Shown in pieces: positions 62,406 to 64,000 of a stretch of DNA of 64,000 bases. The position numbers and the translations under genes were made by a program. Numbering within the stretch: the stretch's first letter is position 1; each line of letters begins with the position of its first letter. This DNA is from Chondrosia reniformis (taxonomy: Eukaryota > Porifera > Demospongiae > Chondrillida > Chondrillidae): positions 6,206,401 to 6,270,400 of the forward strand of contig OX359194.1 in NCBI GenBank assembly GCA_947172415.1, written 5' to 3'. The notes below the pieces were generated by a model that saw nothing but the letters and a program-made list of their open reading frames with translations, was not told the origin of the DNA and did no database searches.

Positions 62406-64000
62406 ATGAACCACCTAATCAAAACTCTGGTGGTTTTCATCTCAGTCTGTTGGACTGTAACTGAGCAACAAACTATAAATTGTAGTAAGTCTTTACTTAA
62501 CAGATATTACATGCACATAAACTTGTTTGTGGCTTTAATAAAATTTGTGTATACTACATGTATATATGGCTAATGTGGTTTAGACCATTCTATAACTTTT
62601 GCACAAGGATACGATAATGCCTAAACTACAAAATGTCCTTTTAATTAGTTACAAAAGTTACAAAATGGTACGTATAAAGCCAAGTAAGCCATATTTGTAC
62701 TTCTTATATACTCAAACGTTATGGTCTTATATTAGTATTATTATTATTGTTGTTGATTTAAGTGCATCATGTGCTGGACGCACACTATAGGGCTACATTG
62801 CCCCATGTAGCACTGTACAAAGAGTAATGAAACATACATTTGGATGGATAAACACAATCCTTATAGCTTCTATATAATTCATCCCCTCCCAACAACCCTA
62901 TCTTGAGCTCGAAATCTTCCCTGAGAGAATTGTTTATTCATGATCAGCCTCTGAATTCTCCAAAATCTATGGTTCCATTTTGACTCCAATTCCATCAGCA
63001 GTTCCTCCTTTCCTTTGAGCTCAAACCACCAAATACGTATATGTTCAGTATTATTATTTTAATATATATTATGGACAGTTGAGCTTTTCCTTTACTAAAC
63101 ATGCATGTATCCCTCTCACATCTTAATTACCATCATTTCCTTTAATACATTAATATATGTAATTAAAAATTAAAATTTAACAATTAGAATTAAAAAACAT
63201 ACATATATACAAAATGTTATCCTTTTATCCTTTACAGCCATTACAGATTTCACAGCCGAACCTCTCCCTAGTAACACACAGATGGAACAAGTGACAGTTA
63301 TGCTCCAATGGATGGATCAGCCTAATGCTACCTACAATCTCATTTATTATGAGACTATGAACTCTTCTGATGATAGAACCATTGATAACATAACCACACC
63401 CTACAATGTTACCAACTTGACAGCTTGTACAACCTATATCTTTGAACTCACTGTATTTAATGATACCGGTATGCCCTGTCCCAATAATCCAACGATTATG
63501 CATGAAACAGCCTTAAATGGTAAGTATATTATCAAAAACAAATTTGAGACTTATACTTATAGTTATAACTGTTATATTAACTGTAGCATGAAAAATGAAG
63601 GACTACTTTAAATTGCTTTATATATATAGTGAGATAAATAATTAAGTTTTAATTCTAAAGTACGTATATTAATGCCTCTTAAATACGTATACCTTATGAA
63701 CAGTTGAAAATGGTAAGATTAGCGTCTTTAAAATAATACTTTCAGAACCTTAAAAATTATTGATGATACATAATGATGACTGTATTCTTGTAGATCCACT
63801 GGATGTCTCCATTGACTCACCACCTAATGATCCTGTTGAAAGGACAGTAGGTACTAGTGTTACATTGAATTGTACATGGGACTCTACAGCCTACTATTTT
63901 GGCTGGTACAAGGATGGCAGTCTGGTCTATGCACTGGATCTTGCTTCCGGTGAAGTGTTAAATAACACACTGAATGCTACGTCATCTTATGAGGGTAGGT
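62406..64000 (+). CDS. Giant adhesion GPCR copy C, 5' end (cut by window)
   Basis: Signal-peptide exon 62406-62484, FN3-like exon 63238-63519 and the first Ig exon from 63794, running off the window end. Every visible base matches copy B at offset 24372. The number of Ig-FN3 units is unknown. The same ATG, signal sequence and splice phases support it as a gene start. Confidence 0.85.

Overview
The window looks like animal nuclear DNA, most likely from a demosponge of the Amphimedon/Haliclona type. This is inferred from short AT-rich introns full of ACGTAT words, giant exon-shuffled receptors, and degenerate non-LTR and Penelope-like retroelements; no species can be proven from sequence alone. 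There are no bacterial genes, tRNA or rRNA genes, and no CRISPR array. Nearly every open reading frame is an exon read into its introns, so genes were rebuilt here from splice sites and codon phase; in each complete model all internal phases close. Layout: (1) 94-6928 (+), the 3' half of a receptor-type protein tyrosine phosphatase: furin-like site, one transmembrane helix, an active D1 domain and a D2 domain that has lost its catalytic Cys and Arg. (2) From 7.2 kb to the window end, a head-to-tail tandem array of one giant adhesion GPCR gene: copy A 7702-34443, copy B 38034-58815, copy C from 62406, cut by the window end. Each encodes a signal peptide, a lone FN3-like domain, a tandem array of Ig+FN3 exon pairs with an 808-bp period, further Ig/FN3/EGF domains, a basic furin-like site, HormR, GAIN, an intact GPS (His-Leu|Thr) and a 7TM domain. 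The array holds 10 Ig and 9 FN3 exons in A but 8 Ig and 7 FN3 in B, and B also lacks a later FN3 exon, giving predicted proteins of about 4157 and 3612 residues. (3) Mobile DNA sits in introns and intergenic spaces. Intron 1 of copy A holds a dead CR1-like LINE with a 2A-like peptide and PHD finger, into which an antisense cystinosin fragment is nested. Two large foldback elements, one with perfect 182-bp arms, share a small covarying end hairpin. There are Penelope-like remnants with hammerhead-ribozyme cores, a TIR MITE and a dispersed roughly 230-bp repeat. The A-3'/B-5' and B-3'/C-5' segments look identical over at least 9.2 kb, with a sharp edge inside a GAIN exon (30431/30432 versus 54803/54804), which suggests a very recent unequal crossover or an assembly duplication. 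The phosphatase and the adhesion GPCRs are both cell-surface, probably furin-processed receptors. The variable, homogenising Ig-FN3 arrays make this locus a candidate for contact or self/non-self recognition, which is inference only.
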